Positions 10,963 to 18,357 of a stretch of 64,000 bases of DNA are shown piece after piece. The stretch is from Flavihumibacter rivuli (GTDB taxonomy: Bacteria; Bacteroidota; Bacteroidia; Chitinophagales; Chitinophagaceae). The stretch's first letter is position 1. Each line of letters opens with the position of its first letter. A program made the position numbers and the translations under genes. A model generated the notes under the pieces. The model was not told where the DNA came from and ran no database searches. It worked only from the letters and a program-made list of their open reading frames with translations. The stretch covers positions 2,446,001 through 2,510,000 of the forward strand of contig NZ_CP092334.1 in the NCBI RefSeq assembly GCF_018595685.2. The letters are read 5' to 3'.

Positions 10963-12156
10963 TTAAATAAATTGCAAGGGCTTGAAACTGGCTCCCAATA
11001 CCTCTTTGGACGGATGGCTCAACCATTTGTCGAGCAGGGTGGCATAGACCTGCCTGAAATCAACGCTGTATTTCAAGTCCCCATCATCGAGATCCGCAAG
11101 GTTGGGCAAGTCATTGATCATTCCTTTTTGTTTCAGTCCACCGCCGATGACAAACATAGTATTGGCTGTGCCATGGTCTGTTCCCCCACTGGCATTCTGG
11201 GCTACCCTCCTGCCGAATTCTGAAAAGGTCACCAGCAGCACATCCTTGAAACGCCCATAGGCTTTGAGGTCCTTGATGAAGGCTGCCACCGCATCATTCA
11301 TTTCGGTGAACAACCTTCGCTGCTGGGCATCCTGCGCAATATGCGTATCAAAACTTCCGTGCGATACATAATAGACCCTGGTATTGATACCTGAATTAAT
11401 GAGGGAAGAAATGGTCTTCAGGCTCTTGCCCAATGCGGTTGCCGGATAGGAAGCCGATGAGGACTTTTCCTTACTGGCCTTGAAAATATAATCGGCACTG
11501 CTTAAGGTATCTGCCAATGTCTTGTACAGATAATCCGCAACCGGTTCATGATGGTGGTGGTCCTCCACTAATGCTTCATAGAATGGATTGCGTGCAGTCT
11601 GGTACAACCTGGCCGGGTCCTTCATGGCCAGGCCATTCAGTTGCTTCCCTTTTAGCGCAAGACTCAATACATCATCCAATTCCAAGACCTGTGTGGGATG
11701 GTCACAGCCCTTACATTGAGCATCGAGATAGCGACCCAGCCATCCGGTATCGAGATAGGTCTTGCTGTCACTGGCCGTATGCCAGATATCCATGCTCCGG
11801 AAATGGGAACGATCGGGATTGGGATACCCCACACTGTTGAGGATCGCCATCTCCCCATTCGCATAAAACTCACTAAAGGCAGGCAAGGCAGGATGGATAC
11901 CAGCTTCATCATTCAATCGCAGGCTATCCTTCATCCTGATGCCCAGCTTTGGCCTGGCTGCATAATAGAGGTCATTACGGTAAGGGATAACCGTATTAAG
12001 GCCATCATTGCCGCCACTGAGTTGCAGCACCACCAGCACCTTCTCCCCTGCTGGGAATGGTTTTTCCACCGGCATGGCTTTCAGGAAGGCGGGTACAAAT
12101 AGTGAAGTACTGGCCATTGATCCTGCCTTTATGAATTCCCTTCTTTTAATAAGCAT
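10963..12156 (-). CDS. DUF1501 domain-containing protein (Tat-exported)
   Basis: A 397-residue DUF1501 protein, a relative of the alkaline phosphatase/sulfatase fold without proven activity. The N-terminus has a twin-arginine pattern ('KRREFIKAGS') and a hydrophobic stretch, so folded export is likely. The family core is visible in 'LVVLQLSGGNDGLNTVIPY', 'GIHPALPAFSEFY', 'VGYPNPDRSHFRSMDIW', 'VSHGSFDTHIAQ' and 'TFSEFGRRVAQNASGGTDHG'. It lies 18 nt downstream of the DUF1800 gene on the same strand. These two families are nearly always paired, so they form an operon and probably act together in the periplasm. The substrate is unknown. Confidence 0.92.
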   Translation of the reverse strand: MLIKRREFIKAGSMASTSLFVPAFLKAMPVEKPFPAGEKVLVVLQLSGGNDGLNTVIPYRNDLYYAARPKLGIRMKDSLRLNDEAGIHPALPAFSEFYANGEMAILNSVGYPNPDRSHFRSMDIWHTASDSKTYLDTGWLGRYLDAQCKGCDHPTQVLELDDVLSLALKGKQLNGLAMKDPARLYQTARNPFYEALVEDHHHHEPVADYLYKTLADTLSSADYIFKASKEKSSSASYPATALGKSLKTISSLINSGINTRVYYVSHGSFDTHIAQDAQQRRLFTEMNDAVAAFIKDLKAYGRFKDVLLVTFSEFGRRVAQNASGGTDHGTANTMFVIGGGLKQKGMINDLPNLADLDDGDLKYSVDFRQVYATLLDKWLSHPSKEVLGASFKPLQFI

Positions 12157-12174
12157 GATTAAGGTTTTGGGTGA

Positions 12175-13620
12175 TCAGCAGAGCTGGTATTCCGGACAGC
12201 TCATCAAACGGATGGCTGCCTGGATGATCATTGATTCCTTGTCGGATGGATGGATGTATTGATTGACCAATGCATGGTCTGGATATTGACGACTCTGCAA
12301 AAGCCAGGCGGCCAGTTGATCATAGGCTTCTTTTTCCTTGTAAGAGGAGAACCGCTTTAGAAAAGCAGGCCAATCCACTGTTGCCTGCAAGCCTTTCCCA
12401 TTGGCAATTCCCAGTCCAGCCCCCGCCTGCCTGCGACCCATCATCTGGTCATCATCATCCTTGGGTTGCATGGACAACACATCCTGTCCCGCTACCAATT
12501 GGGGCAGGCGCATCCGCAGCAAAAGGGAAGAACTATCGATCCATGACCTTCCTCCGGGCCATCCCGCAACACTGGGAGGATAGAACAATAATTGTCCCAT
12601 CAATCGCTGTAACAAGAGTTGGACTGCATTATCCTGCAACTGCAGGGGAAAAGTTCGCCTGATGCCCACCCATAATTCCACCGGTGATTTGATCCTGGCC
12701 CCGATATTCTTGTCTTCATAAAACCATGTCGAGGTAAAGATGGCACGCAGGAGCGAAGGGATATCATAACCGGATTGGTAGAATGATGCAGCCAGTTGGT
12801 CCACCCTTTGTTCATCGACCACATCGTTCACAAAAAAGGCATAGAGTTTCCTCGTTATGAAACGTGCGGTCTGCGGCTGTTCCAACAGCATACTAATGAT
12901 ATCATCCCCATCAAAATTTCCGGTCCTACCCAGGAAGGTCTTGCTACCCGCATCATGCACAAATTTCCGGAACACGAAGTCGCCGTTCAGGTTGGCGCCC
13001 CAGCCGGTAAAGGCCCTTGCTGCTTCCTTCACATCCTCCTCGGTATAATGTCCCCTGCCCATGGTGAAGAGTTCCATCACTTCACGGGCAAAGTTCTCGT
13101 TCGGGTGGTCCTTCCTGTTCTGGTTGTTGTTGAGGAAGTTGATCATGGCAGCGCTCTTGCTGACGGCACGCAGGAGTTCCCCGAAATTACCCAATGCATG
13201 GGTCCTGATCTCGTGCAGCAATAACTGCTGGTAGAAGATGTTCAGGTTGCGGCAGGCAAAATGCCCATGCCAGAAAAAGGCCATCTTCTCGCGCAGCTGC
13301 GCATCACTGTTCACCATTTCATCGAGCCAGTAAAGGTTCAGGTTCTTGAGGTCTTCCCTGCTTTGTTGCCGCAAGGCCTTCTTCTGCTCATCGGTCAATT
13401 CCATGCGTTGCTGGCGTCCGATCTCATCGATGCCCTTGGCCAAGCCATTAAAGGCATTGCCCGCCACATTGAGGTAGACCGGTTTTTTGGCAGAAGCTTT
13501 CAGCAAAGCCTCGAAGTATTGGCCGGGTCGGGCTTTCCTGACCTGGTCGAACTCGGCGATATGCGGCCCAAAGGCCGCGCGCCATAAGAGGTGTTGGTTA
13601 TGTTGTTGCAGTTGCTCCAA
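12175..13620 (-). CDS. DUF1800 domain-containing protein
   Basis: A 481-residue DUF1800 protein and the usual partner of DUF1501. Family features include 'LLWRAAFG' at the N-terminus, 'LREKMAFFWHGHFA', 'NLNIFYQQLLLHEIRTHALG', 'HPNENFAREVMELFTMG', 'YTEEDVKEAARAFTGW' and a C-terminal 'PPSVAGWPGGRSW'. The conserved N-terminus leaves no ATG. An in-frame TAA lies about 30 nt upstream, and TTG at 13620 is the only normal start codon between it and the 'LLWRAAFG' motif, so a TTG start is inferred. No signal peptide is obvious, which is odd for a partner of a Tat substrate. Confidence 0.88.
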   Translation of the reverse strand: MEQLQQHNQHLLWRAAFGPHIAEFDQVRKARPGQYFEALLKASAKKPVYLNVAGNAFNGLAKGIDEIGRQQRMELTDEQKKALRQQSREDLKNLNLYWLDEMVNSDAQLREKMAFFWHGHFACRNLNIFYQQLLLHEIRTHALGNFGELLRAVSKSAAMINFLNNNQNRKDHPNENFAREVMELFTMGRGHYTEEDVKEAARAFTGWGANLNGDFVFRKFVHDAGSKTFLGRTGNFDGDDIISMLLEQPQTARFITRKLYAFFVNDVVDEQRVDQLAASFYQSGYDIPSLLRAIFTSTWFYEDKNIGARIKSPVELWVGIRRTFPLQLQDNAVQLLLQRLMGQLLFYPPSVAGWPGGRSWIDSSSLLLRMRLPQLVAGQDVLSMQPKDDDDQMMGRRQAGAGLGIANGKGLQATVDWPAFLKRFSSYKEKEAYDQLAAWLLQSRQYPDHALVNQYIHPSDKESMIIQAAIRLMSCPEYQLC

Positions 13621-13689
13621 TGGGTAGAGTTGTGGTAATAGGACCGTTTAGGGATGGAAAGGTTTAAACGGAAGCGGGATAGTAAATAT

Positions 13690-13727
13690 TTCATCAGGGG
13701 CTTTGAAGGAGACCCAGAAGGGGTAAA
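13690..13727. repeat. Degenerate REP-like right half
   Basis: The order 'ttcatcaggg...ggagaccc...ggggtaaaa' matches the right half-elements at 55316-55350 and 60499-60534, with changes in the loop and stem. It opens the repeat-rich interval between the DUF1800 gene and serS. Confidence 0.55.
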
Positions 13728-13734
13728 AAATGAT

Positions 13735-13851
13735 GGGTCCACATTGGCGCAGCCAATGCTTTGCGTTCTCAAAAACCCCTCAAAAGCTAGCCCACTCTTT
13801 TGCCTGCCCCAACAGCACTGTTGTGGGCGGCCTTCGCGATAAAAAAAATGA
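13735..13851. repeat. ATTGGCGCAGCCAAT/TTTGCG-type repeat, copy 1
   Basis: A ~117-nt direct repeat of the segment at 16202-16319, on the other side of serS. It starts with the near-palindrome ATTGGCGCAGCCAAT, runs through 'tttgcgttctcaaaaacccc', and contains a hairpin built from GCCCCAACA and TGTTGTGGGC. Confidence 0.8.
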
Positions 13852-13865
13852 AACTTGAACCTTTT

Positions 13866-13897
13866 ACCTCAGCGGGCGAGGCCGACGGGAACCGATG
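13866..13897. repeat. Variant REP-like left half
   Basis: 'acctcagcggg' is followed by a changed stem (gcgaggccgacgg) and 'accgatgg'. The first eleven bases equal those of the canonical left halves at 15720, 15959 and 55265, but the hairpin sequence differs. Confidence 0.5.
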
Positions 13898-13961
13898 GCT
13901 AGAATGTGCCCCCATACGCTGTACTACGAGGGCAGGTGTGAAAATGTGGGCATGTGGATAC

Positions 13962-14006
13962 CCCCGTCGCCCCCGTTGTGTCTTATGACCAACGGGCAGT
14001 TGGAAG
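13962..14006. repeat. CCCGTTG...CAACGGG palindromic element, copy 1
   Basis: A ~45-nt segment whose core folds as CCCGTTG...CAACGGG. It is present in nearly identical, inverted form at 15798-15838 on the far side of serS (for example 'gttgtgtcttatgaccaac' here and its complement there). Confidence 0.75.
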
Positions 14007-14114
14007 AAGCACATCAGGGAAATCGCACAACAGCAGCTAAAGTTGATAATGGCTATCGTTGGGAGCTGTTGGTGATAACACACAACAGCGGCGCAGGGCA
14101 TAATCTACCGTTAC

Positions 14115-14151
14115 ACCTCAGCGGGCGTGGTCGAAGTGGACCCTGATGGGG
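14115..14151. repeat. Variant REP-like left half
   Basis: 'acctcagcgggcg' is followed by 'tggtcgaagtggaccctgat' and 'ggggtc'. It looks like a left half fused to the end of a right half, a shortened or recombined REP pair just downstream of the serS terminator. Confidence 0.5.
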
Positions 14152-14171
14152 TCAGGAAACATCACCAACAA

Positions 14172-14204
14172 AACAAAAAAAGGCGTGCCGTCAACCGACA
14201 CACC
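14172..14204 (-). terminator. Rho-independent terminator of serS
   Basis: On the minus strand GGTGTGTCG pairs with CGGCACGCC (nine pairs, two of them G-T) around a short loop and is followed by seven T residues. It lies 25 nt after the serS stop codon. Confidence 0.75.
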
Positions 14205-14228
14205 CTCTATAAAAAATCATGTTATTGC

Positions 14229-15497
14229 TTAGCCGATCTTCTCCGCACCAAAATAACTATGCAGCACTTTCGGAAGCTTAATACCTTCCTCCGTCTGGTT
14301 GTTCTCCAGCAAGGCCGCGAGGATCCTGGGCAGGGCCATGGAGCTGCCATTGAGGGAATGCAGCAACTGCGGCTTACCGTTACCATCCTTGAACCTGATC
14401 TTCATCCGGTTGGTCTGGTAGGATTCGAAATTGGAAACAGAACTCACTTCCAGCCATTTTTCCTGCGCGGCGCTGTACACTTCAAAATCATAGGTCAGGG
14501 CAGAAGTGAAGCCCATATCGCCGCCGCACAACCGAAGAATGCGGTAAGGCAGTTCCAGCGACTGGATCAATTGCTCCACATGCGCCACCATTTCATCCAG
14601 CACTTCATAGCTCTTATCGGGATGCACCAATTGCACGATCTCCACCTTATCGAACTGGTGCAGGCGATTCAATCCCCTTACATCCTTACCATAGCTTCCC
14701 GCTTCGCGCCTGAAACAGGGCGTATAGGCAGTCATCCTGATAGGCAGTTCGGTATCCTTCACGATCTCATCGCGGTAGATATTGGTCACCGGTACCTCAG
14801 CAGTCGGGATGAGGTAGAAATTATCTGCAGTGGCATGGTACATCTGCCCTTCCTTATCCGGCAGCTGGCCTGTTCCATAGGCAGAAGCCTCATTCACCAT
14901 ATAAGGAGGCTGGAATTCTTCATATCCGGCAGCGGTATTGTAATCCAGGAAATACTGGATCAACGCGCGTTGGAGTTTGGCACCCTTGTTACGGTAAACA
15001 GGGAAGCCACTGCCGGTGATCTTATTGCCCAGTTCAAAATCGATCAGGTTATATTGCTGCACCAGGTCCCAGTGCGGTTTGGCGCCAGCATGCAAGGCCG
15101 GCTTTGCACCGCCTTCCCTTACCACCACATTATCCTCCGGGGTTTTACCCAGGGGAACGAGGGATGAAGGCAGGTTGGGGATCTGTACCAGTATATTGTG
15201 GATAGATTGCTCAATGGCATCCAGTTCGGCAACATCGTCCATTTTGGCCTTCAGCGAAGCCACTTCCTGCTTCAGTTTCTCAGCTTCTTCCTTTTTTCCT
15301 TCCCGCATCAATCCACCGATCTCCTTGGAAGCCGCGTTCACCCTGGATTGCAGCTCATCGCGCTCAAACTGGAGCTTGCGGCGGCGTTCGTCCAGTTCTA
15401 CCAGTTCATCCACCAATTCGGGTTTGGGGAAACGCTTCACTGCCAGTCTTTCTTTCACCAGCTCCACGTTCTGACGGATAAAATTCACCTGTAACAT
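14229..15497 (-). CDS. serS: Seryl-tRNA synthetase
   Basis: A class II aminoacyl-tRNA synthetase (422 residues from this start) that charges tRNA-Ser in the cytoplasm. The N-terminal ~110 residues form the long antiparallel coiled coil that grips the tRNA variable arm ('LDERRRKLQFERDELQSRVN'). Class II motifs follow: 'GSGFPVYRNKGAKLQRALI' (motif 1 region), 'TPCFRREAGSYGKDVRGLNR' (motif 2) and 'NGSSMALPRILAALLENNQ' (motif 3). The ATG at 15497 (MLQVNFIRQNVELVKERLA) is chosen over 15539 because it begins the conserved N-terminus and follows a -7 box. The gene is isolated between two repeat islands of about 600 and 1000 nt. Confidence 0.96.
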   Translation of the reverse strand: MLQVNFIRQNVELVKERLAVKRFPKPELVDELVELDERRRKLQFERDELQSRVNAASKEIGGLMREGKKEEAEKLKQEVASLKAKMDDVAELDAIEQSIHNILVQIPNLPSSLVPLGKTPEDNVVVREGGAKPALHAGAKPHWDLVQQYNLIDFELGNKITGSGFPVYRNKGAKLQRALIQYFLDYNTAAGYEEFQPPYMVNEASAYGTGQLPDKEGQMYHATADNFYLIPTAEVPVTNIYRDEIVKDTELPIRMTAYTPCFRREAGSYGKDVRGLNRLHQFDKVEIVQLVHPDKSYEVLDEMVAHVEQLIQSLELPYRILRLCGGDMGFTSALTYDFEVYSAAQEKWLEVSSVSNFESYQTNRMKIRFKDGNGKPQLLHSLNGSSMALPRILAALLENNQTEEGIKLPKVLHSYFGAEKIG

Positions 15498-15513
15498 CTC
15501 AGAATATTTGCGG

Positions 15514-15521
15514 CAAAGATA
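15514..15521 (-). promoter_or_regulatory. Candidate -7 promoter box (TATCTTTG) for serS
   Basis: TATCTTTG on the minus strand fits TAnnTTTG and ends 17 nt before the ATG at 15497, giving a leader of about a dozen nt. A weak TTTC lies at the -33 distance. Confidence 0.45.
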
Positions 15522-15670
15522 ACCGGGAACGAAGGACATGAGGAAATGTGGGGATGTGAAAATGTGGAAATCTGGGTTTTCGCCAACCAGGGGAGGATTC
15601 CATCGCCACCACGTTGCTACAGATAAGCAGCCCCGCTGGGGCTGGGGAGCATCACCAACGCGTTGTTTAT

Positions 15671-15753
15671 ACCTCAGCGGGGTCTCCTGAAGGGGCTACA
15701 GTCCACCCACATCATTTATACCTCAGCGGGGTCTCCCGAAGGGGACCCCGATG
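15671..15753. repeat. Two REP-like left halves in tandem
   Basis: A degenerate left half (15671-15697) is followed by a canonical one (15720-15753). In the canonical copy GGGGTCTCC pairs with GGGGACCCC through nine pairs around a CGAA loop. The canonical copy ends in CCCCGATG, where a 126-nt segment interrupts the element. Confidence 0.75.
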
Positions 15754-15879
15754 TACAAATGGCGAAATATTTATGCACCCAATAGATAATCTCATCTTCC
15801 AACTACCCGTTGGTCATAAGACACAACGGGGGCGACGAGGAGTAACTCTTTTCACCCCAAAGTGGTACTCGACAAGAGC
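15754..15879. repeat. Insertion in a REP pair carrying the CCCGTTG...CAACGGG palindrome (copy 2)
   Basis: This 126-nt segment sits between two copies of CCCCGATG (15746-15753 and 15880-15887). It contains an inverted near-identical copy of 13962-14006. After the second CCCCGATG the REP pair resumes with its usual spacer and right half, so this looks like a small insertion with an 8-nt target duplication. There is no coding capacity. Confidence 0.6.
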
Positions 15880-15939
15880 CCCCGATGAATTTTCAACCTA
15901 TCATTCATCCGGGTCCCCTGCGGGAGACCCTGCTGGGGT
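15880..15939. repeat. Resumed REP spacer and right half
   Basis: 'ccccgatgaattttcaacct' is followed by the right half at 15904-15939. It matches the right half at 16112-16147 except for the outermost stem pair and one loop base. Confidence 0.7.
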
Positions 15940-15957
15940 AAGAAACTCACACCCCCT

Positions 15958-16045
15958 AACCTCAGCGGGGTCTCTCGAAGAGGACCCCGATGATCCTCCA
16001 TCCTACTATTCATTATGTTCTCGTTTGGGAGATCCTGATGGGGGA
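15958..16045. repeat. REP-like pair (canonical left half, decayed right half)
   Basis: The left half at 15958-15993 has the variant loop 'tctctcgaagagga', also seen at 60449. The spacer 'tcctactattcat' is conserved. The right half (to about 16045) is eroded but keeps 'gggagatcctgatggggg'. Confidence 0.65.
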
Positions 16046-16062
16046 TGGAATATTATTCTTAT

Positions 16063-16147
16063 ACCTCAGCATGCGCGGTCGCATAGGACCCGATGAATTT
16101 TCATCCTACTATTCATCAGGGTCCCCTCCGGGAGACCCTGCTGGGGT
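16063..16147. repeat. REP-like pair (variant left half, canonical right half)
   Basis: The left half 'acctcagcatgcgcggtcgc' keeps only the borders. The spacer and the right half (16112-16147) are canonical: AGGGTC...GACCCT, with the loop region 'cccctccgggag' between. Confidence 0.7.
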
Positions 16148-16164
16148 GAAGATGTGAGTACACA

Positions 16165-16194
16165 GTAGCCCCTCCGGGAGACCCTGCTTAGGTG
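16165..16194. repeat. Partial REP-like right half
   Basis: 'gtagcccctccgggagaccc' repeats the inner part of the right half immediately before it. It resembles the remnant at the very start of the window. Confidence 0.55.
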
Positions 16195-16201
16195 AAAATT
16201 G

Positions 16202-16319
16202 GTTGGATCTACATTGGCGCAGCCAATGCTTTGCGTTCTCAAAAACCCCTCAAAAGCTAAAGCATTCTTTGCCTGCCCCAACAGCACTGTTGCGGGCGCC
16301 CTTTGCGTTAAAAAATGAA
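16202..16319. repeat. ATTGGCGCAGCCAAT/TTTGCG-type repeat, copy 2
   Basis: A direct repeat of 13735-13851 including the internal hairpin (GCCCCAACA...TGTTGCGGGC). It ends 'aaaaaatgaaa', as copy 1 does. Confidence 0.8.
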
Positions 16320-16340
16320 AGTTAAGCCTCCATCCTACCA

Positions 16341-16377
16341 TTCATCAGGGTCCCCTCCGGGAGACCCTGCTGGGGTG
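16341..16377. repeat. Solitary REP-like right half
   Basis: A perfect right half (ttcatcAGGGTC...GACCCTgctggggt) preceded by the spacer 'catcctacc' but with no left half next to it. Confidence 0.7.
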
Positions 16378-16394
16378 AGATGGCGTGAAAATTG

Positions 16395-16493
16395 GTTGGG
16401 TTCACATTGGCGCAGCCAATGCTTTGCGTTCTCAAAAACCCCTCAAAAGCTAAAGCATTCTTCGCGCTCTTTGCGTTAAAAAAGTACTGAAAG
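16395..16493. repeat. ATTGGCGCAGCCAAT/TTTGCG-type repeat, copy 3 without the inner hairpin
   Basis: Identical to copy 2 through 'aaaagctaaagcattctt', then it continues directly to 'cgcgctctttgcgtta'. Copies 1 and 2 carry an extra hairpin of about 26 nt at this junction. Confidence 0.8.
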
Positions 16494-16542
16494 TTCCACT
16501 CCCATCCCCCATTCCAATTGCCGCAGATCGATCCTTCCGGTC

Positions 16543-16550
16543 TATCTTTG
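16543..16550 (+). promoter_or_regulatory. Candidate -7 promoter box (TATCTTTG)
   Basis: TATCTTTG ends only 4 nt before the ATG at 16555. A TTG lies at 16518-16520 (22-nt spacing, slightly long). Transcription would start on or next to the start codon. Confidence 0.45.
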
Positions 16551-16554
16551 CGGC

Positions 16555-16902
16555 ATGAATGTACAAGACGACCTGCAGACCCGCTGGTGGACCCTGGAAG
16601 CGAAGCTGGTAGAAAGATTTGGGAAGAAGCCGGACATGGAGACCATCCTCTTCCTGATCGGCATCCAGGAATTCGGGGAGATCAGGCCCAGCTTTTCCAA
16701 GGAACAAAAACAGGACCTGATGCATGTGGCCGTTTGCTCGCTACTGTCCAAAAGCGGCTATTATGAACTGGAATCCGTGGACGAAGACGGCTGGCCCCAT
16801 TTCAAACAGCTTAAACCCTTACCTGTCCTCAATCCCAAGGAGCAGGAGGATTTTCTGAAAGACCATGTTTTATTGTATTTTGACACCCAGGACCATTCTT
16901 AA
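16555..16902 (+). CDS. Conserved-looking hypothetical protein (115 aa)
   Basis: I do not recognise a named family. The 115-residue product is soluble, with no signal or membrane segment, and mainly helical by composition. It begins MNVQDDLQTRWWTLEAKLVERFG. Notable stretches are 'METILFLIGIQEFGEIRPSF', 'KQDLMHVAVCSLLSKSGYYE' and 'DEDGWPHFKQLKPLP'. A protein of this size with no domain hit is common before cyclophilin genes in this group, so I take it as a real gene. Support comes from the promoter box directly before its ATG and the 19-nt gap to the next gene, with which it probably forms an operon. Confidence 0.75.
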   Translation: MNVQDDLQTRWWTLEAKLVERFGKKPDMETILFLIGIQEFGEIRPSFSKEQKQDLMHVAVCSLLSKSGYYELESVDEDGWPHFKQLKPLPVLNPKEQEDFLKDHVLLYFDTQDHS

Positions 16903-16921
16903 AAGGTCCCGTTAATTTTCC

Positions 16922-17632
16922 ATGAGAAATATTGTATTGGCTACAGGAATGGCCTGTTGTTCCCTATTGCTTGCAGGATGTTCCGCCAGCAAAAACGGCA
17001 GGCCTACCAAAGCAGACCTCCGCAAGGACATATTGCTCGTAACCACCAAGGGAAATATCCAGCTGAGGCTAGCTGACCAGACCCCGCTGCACCGGGATAA
17101 TTTCATTAAACTGGTAAAGAACGGCACCTACGACAGCGTGCTTTTCCACCGGGTGATCCAATCCTTCATGATCCAGGCAGGTGACCCCGGCAGCAAGAGG
17201 GCCAGCGATACCGCCCGTTTGGGGAGCGGCGACCTGGGCTACAAGGTACCGGCCGAATTCAGGCCGGATCTCTTCCACCGGAAAGGTGCCCTCGCTGCCG
17301 CCAGGATGGGCGATGAGGTGAATCCCCAGAAAGCCAGTAGCGCCAGCCAATTCTATATCGTCCAGGGCAGGGTATTTAACGATGCCGGACTTGATTCAGT
17401 GGAAACCTTTCGCCTGAAAGGCAGGAAGCTGCCCGCCGCCCACCGTGAGGTGTACAAGACCATCGGCGGGGCGCCCCACCTCGATTCCAATTACACTGTC
17501 TTCGGGGAAGTGGTAAAAGGCCTGGAAGTGGTGGACAGTATAGCAGCAGTACCCACCAGTGGCCGCCAGGGTGGCGACAGGCCCCTCAGCAATGTGAGGA
17601 TCCTGAAGGCGAAAATGGTAAAGCGCAAGTGA
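16922..17632 (+). CDS. Cyclophilin-type peptidyl-prolyl isomerase, lipoprotein
   Basis: A 236-residue membrane-anchored prolyl isomerase that assists folding in the periplasm. The N-terminus is a lipoprotein signal with lipobox LLAGC (Cys20). The cyclophilin domain spans about 40-232: 'LHRDNFIKLVKNGTYDSVLF', 'HRVIQSFMIQAGDPGSK', 'GALAAARMGDEVNPQKASSA', 'SQFYIVQG' and 'YTVFGEVVKGLEVVDSI'. An insert of about 40 residues after 'VQGRVFNDAG' is typical of Bacteroidota secreted cyclophilins. It lies 19 nt after the 115-residue hypothetical gene, and 120 nt separate it from gcvH. Confidence 0.92.
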   Translation: MRNIVLATGMACCSLLLAGCSASKNGRPTKADLRKDILLVTTKGNIQLRLADQTPLHRDNFIKLVKNGTYDSVLFHRVIQSFMIQAGDPGSKRASDTARLGSGDLGYKVPAEFRPDLFHRKGALAAARMGDEVNPQKASSASQFYIVQGRVFNDAGLDSVETFRLKGRKLPAAHREVYKTIGGAPHLDSNYTVFGEVVKGLEVVDSIAAVPTSGRQGGDRPLSNVRILKAKMVKRK

Positions 17633-17752
17633 GGCCCGGTAAAAAGATATTGTCGTTCCGTTACCCTTTCATTAAACAGTCAGGGCAAAAATTTCCCTGC
17701 TGCACCTAAACCAGAAATATTTCCCAATATTTGCACAACAAAATTTCACGTC

Positions 17753-18133
17753 ATGAATTTTCCTGATAATCTCCGTTACACCAAGGACCACGAATGGATC
17801 AGTCTGGAAGGCAACGTTGCTACCATTGGAATCACTGATTTTGCCCAGGGTGAATTGGGTGACATTGTTTATGTAGAAATCGAAACAGTGGGCAAAAGCC
17901 TCGATGCTGAAGCTGTATTCGGAACCGTTGAAGCAGTAAAGACCGTATCTGACCTTTACCTGCCAGTGGCCGGAACCATCAATGAAGTTAACCCTTCCCT
18001 GGGTGCCAATCCTGAACTGGTGAACAGCGATCCTTACGGAGAAGGCTGGATGATCAAGATGACCGTTAACAACCCTGCTGATGTAGAGGCATTGATGGAT
18101 GCCGCTGCCTACAAGGCCCTGGTTGGTCAATAA
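17753..18133 (+). CDS. gcvH: Glycine cleavage system H protein
   Basis: A 126-residue lipoyl carrier of the glycine cleavage complex, shuttling the aminomethyl group between the P and T proteins. The lipoyl-lysine motif is present: '[16 protein letters not shown]', with Lys63 as the acceptor. The opening '[10 protein letters not shown]' and the '[17 protein letters not shown]' segment are diagnostic. Length is standard. No other glycine-cleavage genes are nearby, which is common in Bacteroidota. A near-consensus box (AATATTTG, 17726-17733) lies 20 nt before the ATG, and a terminator follows directly. Confidence 0.96.
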   Translation: MNFPDNLRYTKDHEWISLEGNVATIGITDFAQGELGDIVYVEIETVGKSLDAEAVFGTVEAVKTVSDLYLPVAGTINEVNPSLGANPELVNSDPYGEGWMIKMTVNNPADVEALMDAAAYKALVGQ

Positions 18134-18141
18134 TAACTCGG

Positions 18142-18173
18142 GAAAGGGAGTGGCTTGGGTCACTCCTTTTTTC
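18142..18173 (+). terminator. Rho-independent terminator of gcvH
   Basis: GGAGTG pairs with CACTCC around an 8-nt loop, flanked by AAA and followed by six T residues, just after the gcvH stop. Confidence 0.75.
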
Positions 18174-18357
18174 TTTCTATTCCAGTCCATGTTTCCCCGC
18201 CTTCCGGAACCATTACCTTTCGTTCCGCCTTTACCTGAATTACCTTTCAATTATCGAAACTAATTGTATCCCCAGGATGATACGTGGCCTTAGACCCCGG
18301 CAGGATGCTTCTATTCCTGCCATTCCTGTATTTGATGGTTTCGATTAGCTTTACACC

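Noticed and set aside
15600..16500. CRISPR array
   Set aside because: Repeats are palindromic, of several families, unevenly spaced and in both orientations. There are no regular spacers and no cas genes.
13640..16500. Transposase or REP-associated tyrosine transposase near the repeats
   Set aside because: No open frame with transposase motifs exists in the window. The REP-like copies here are non-autonomous, if mobile at all.
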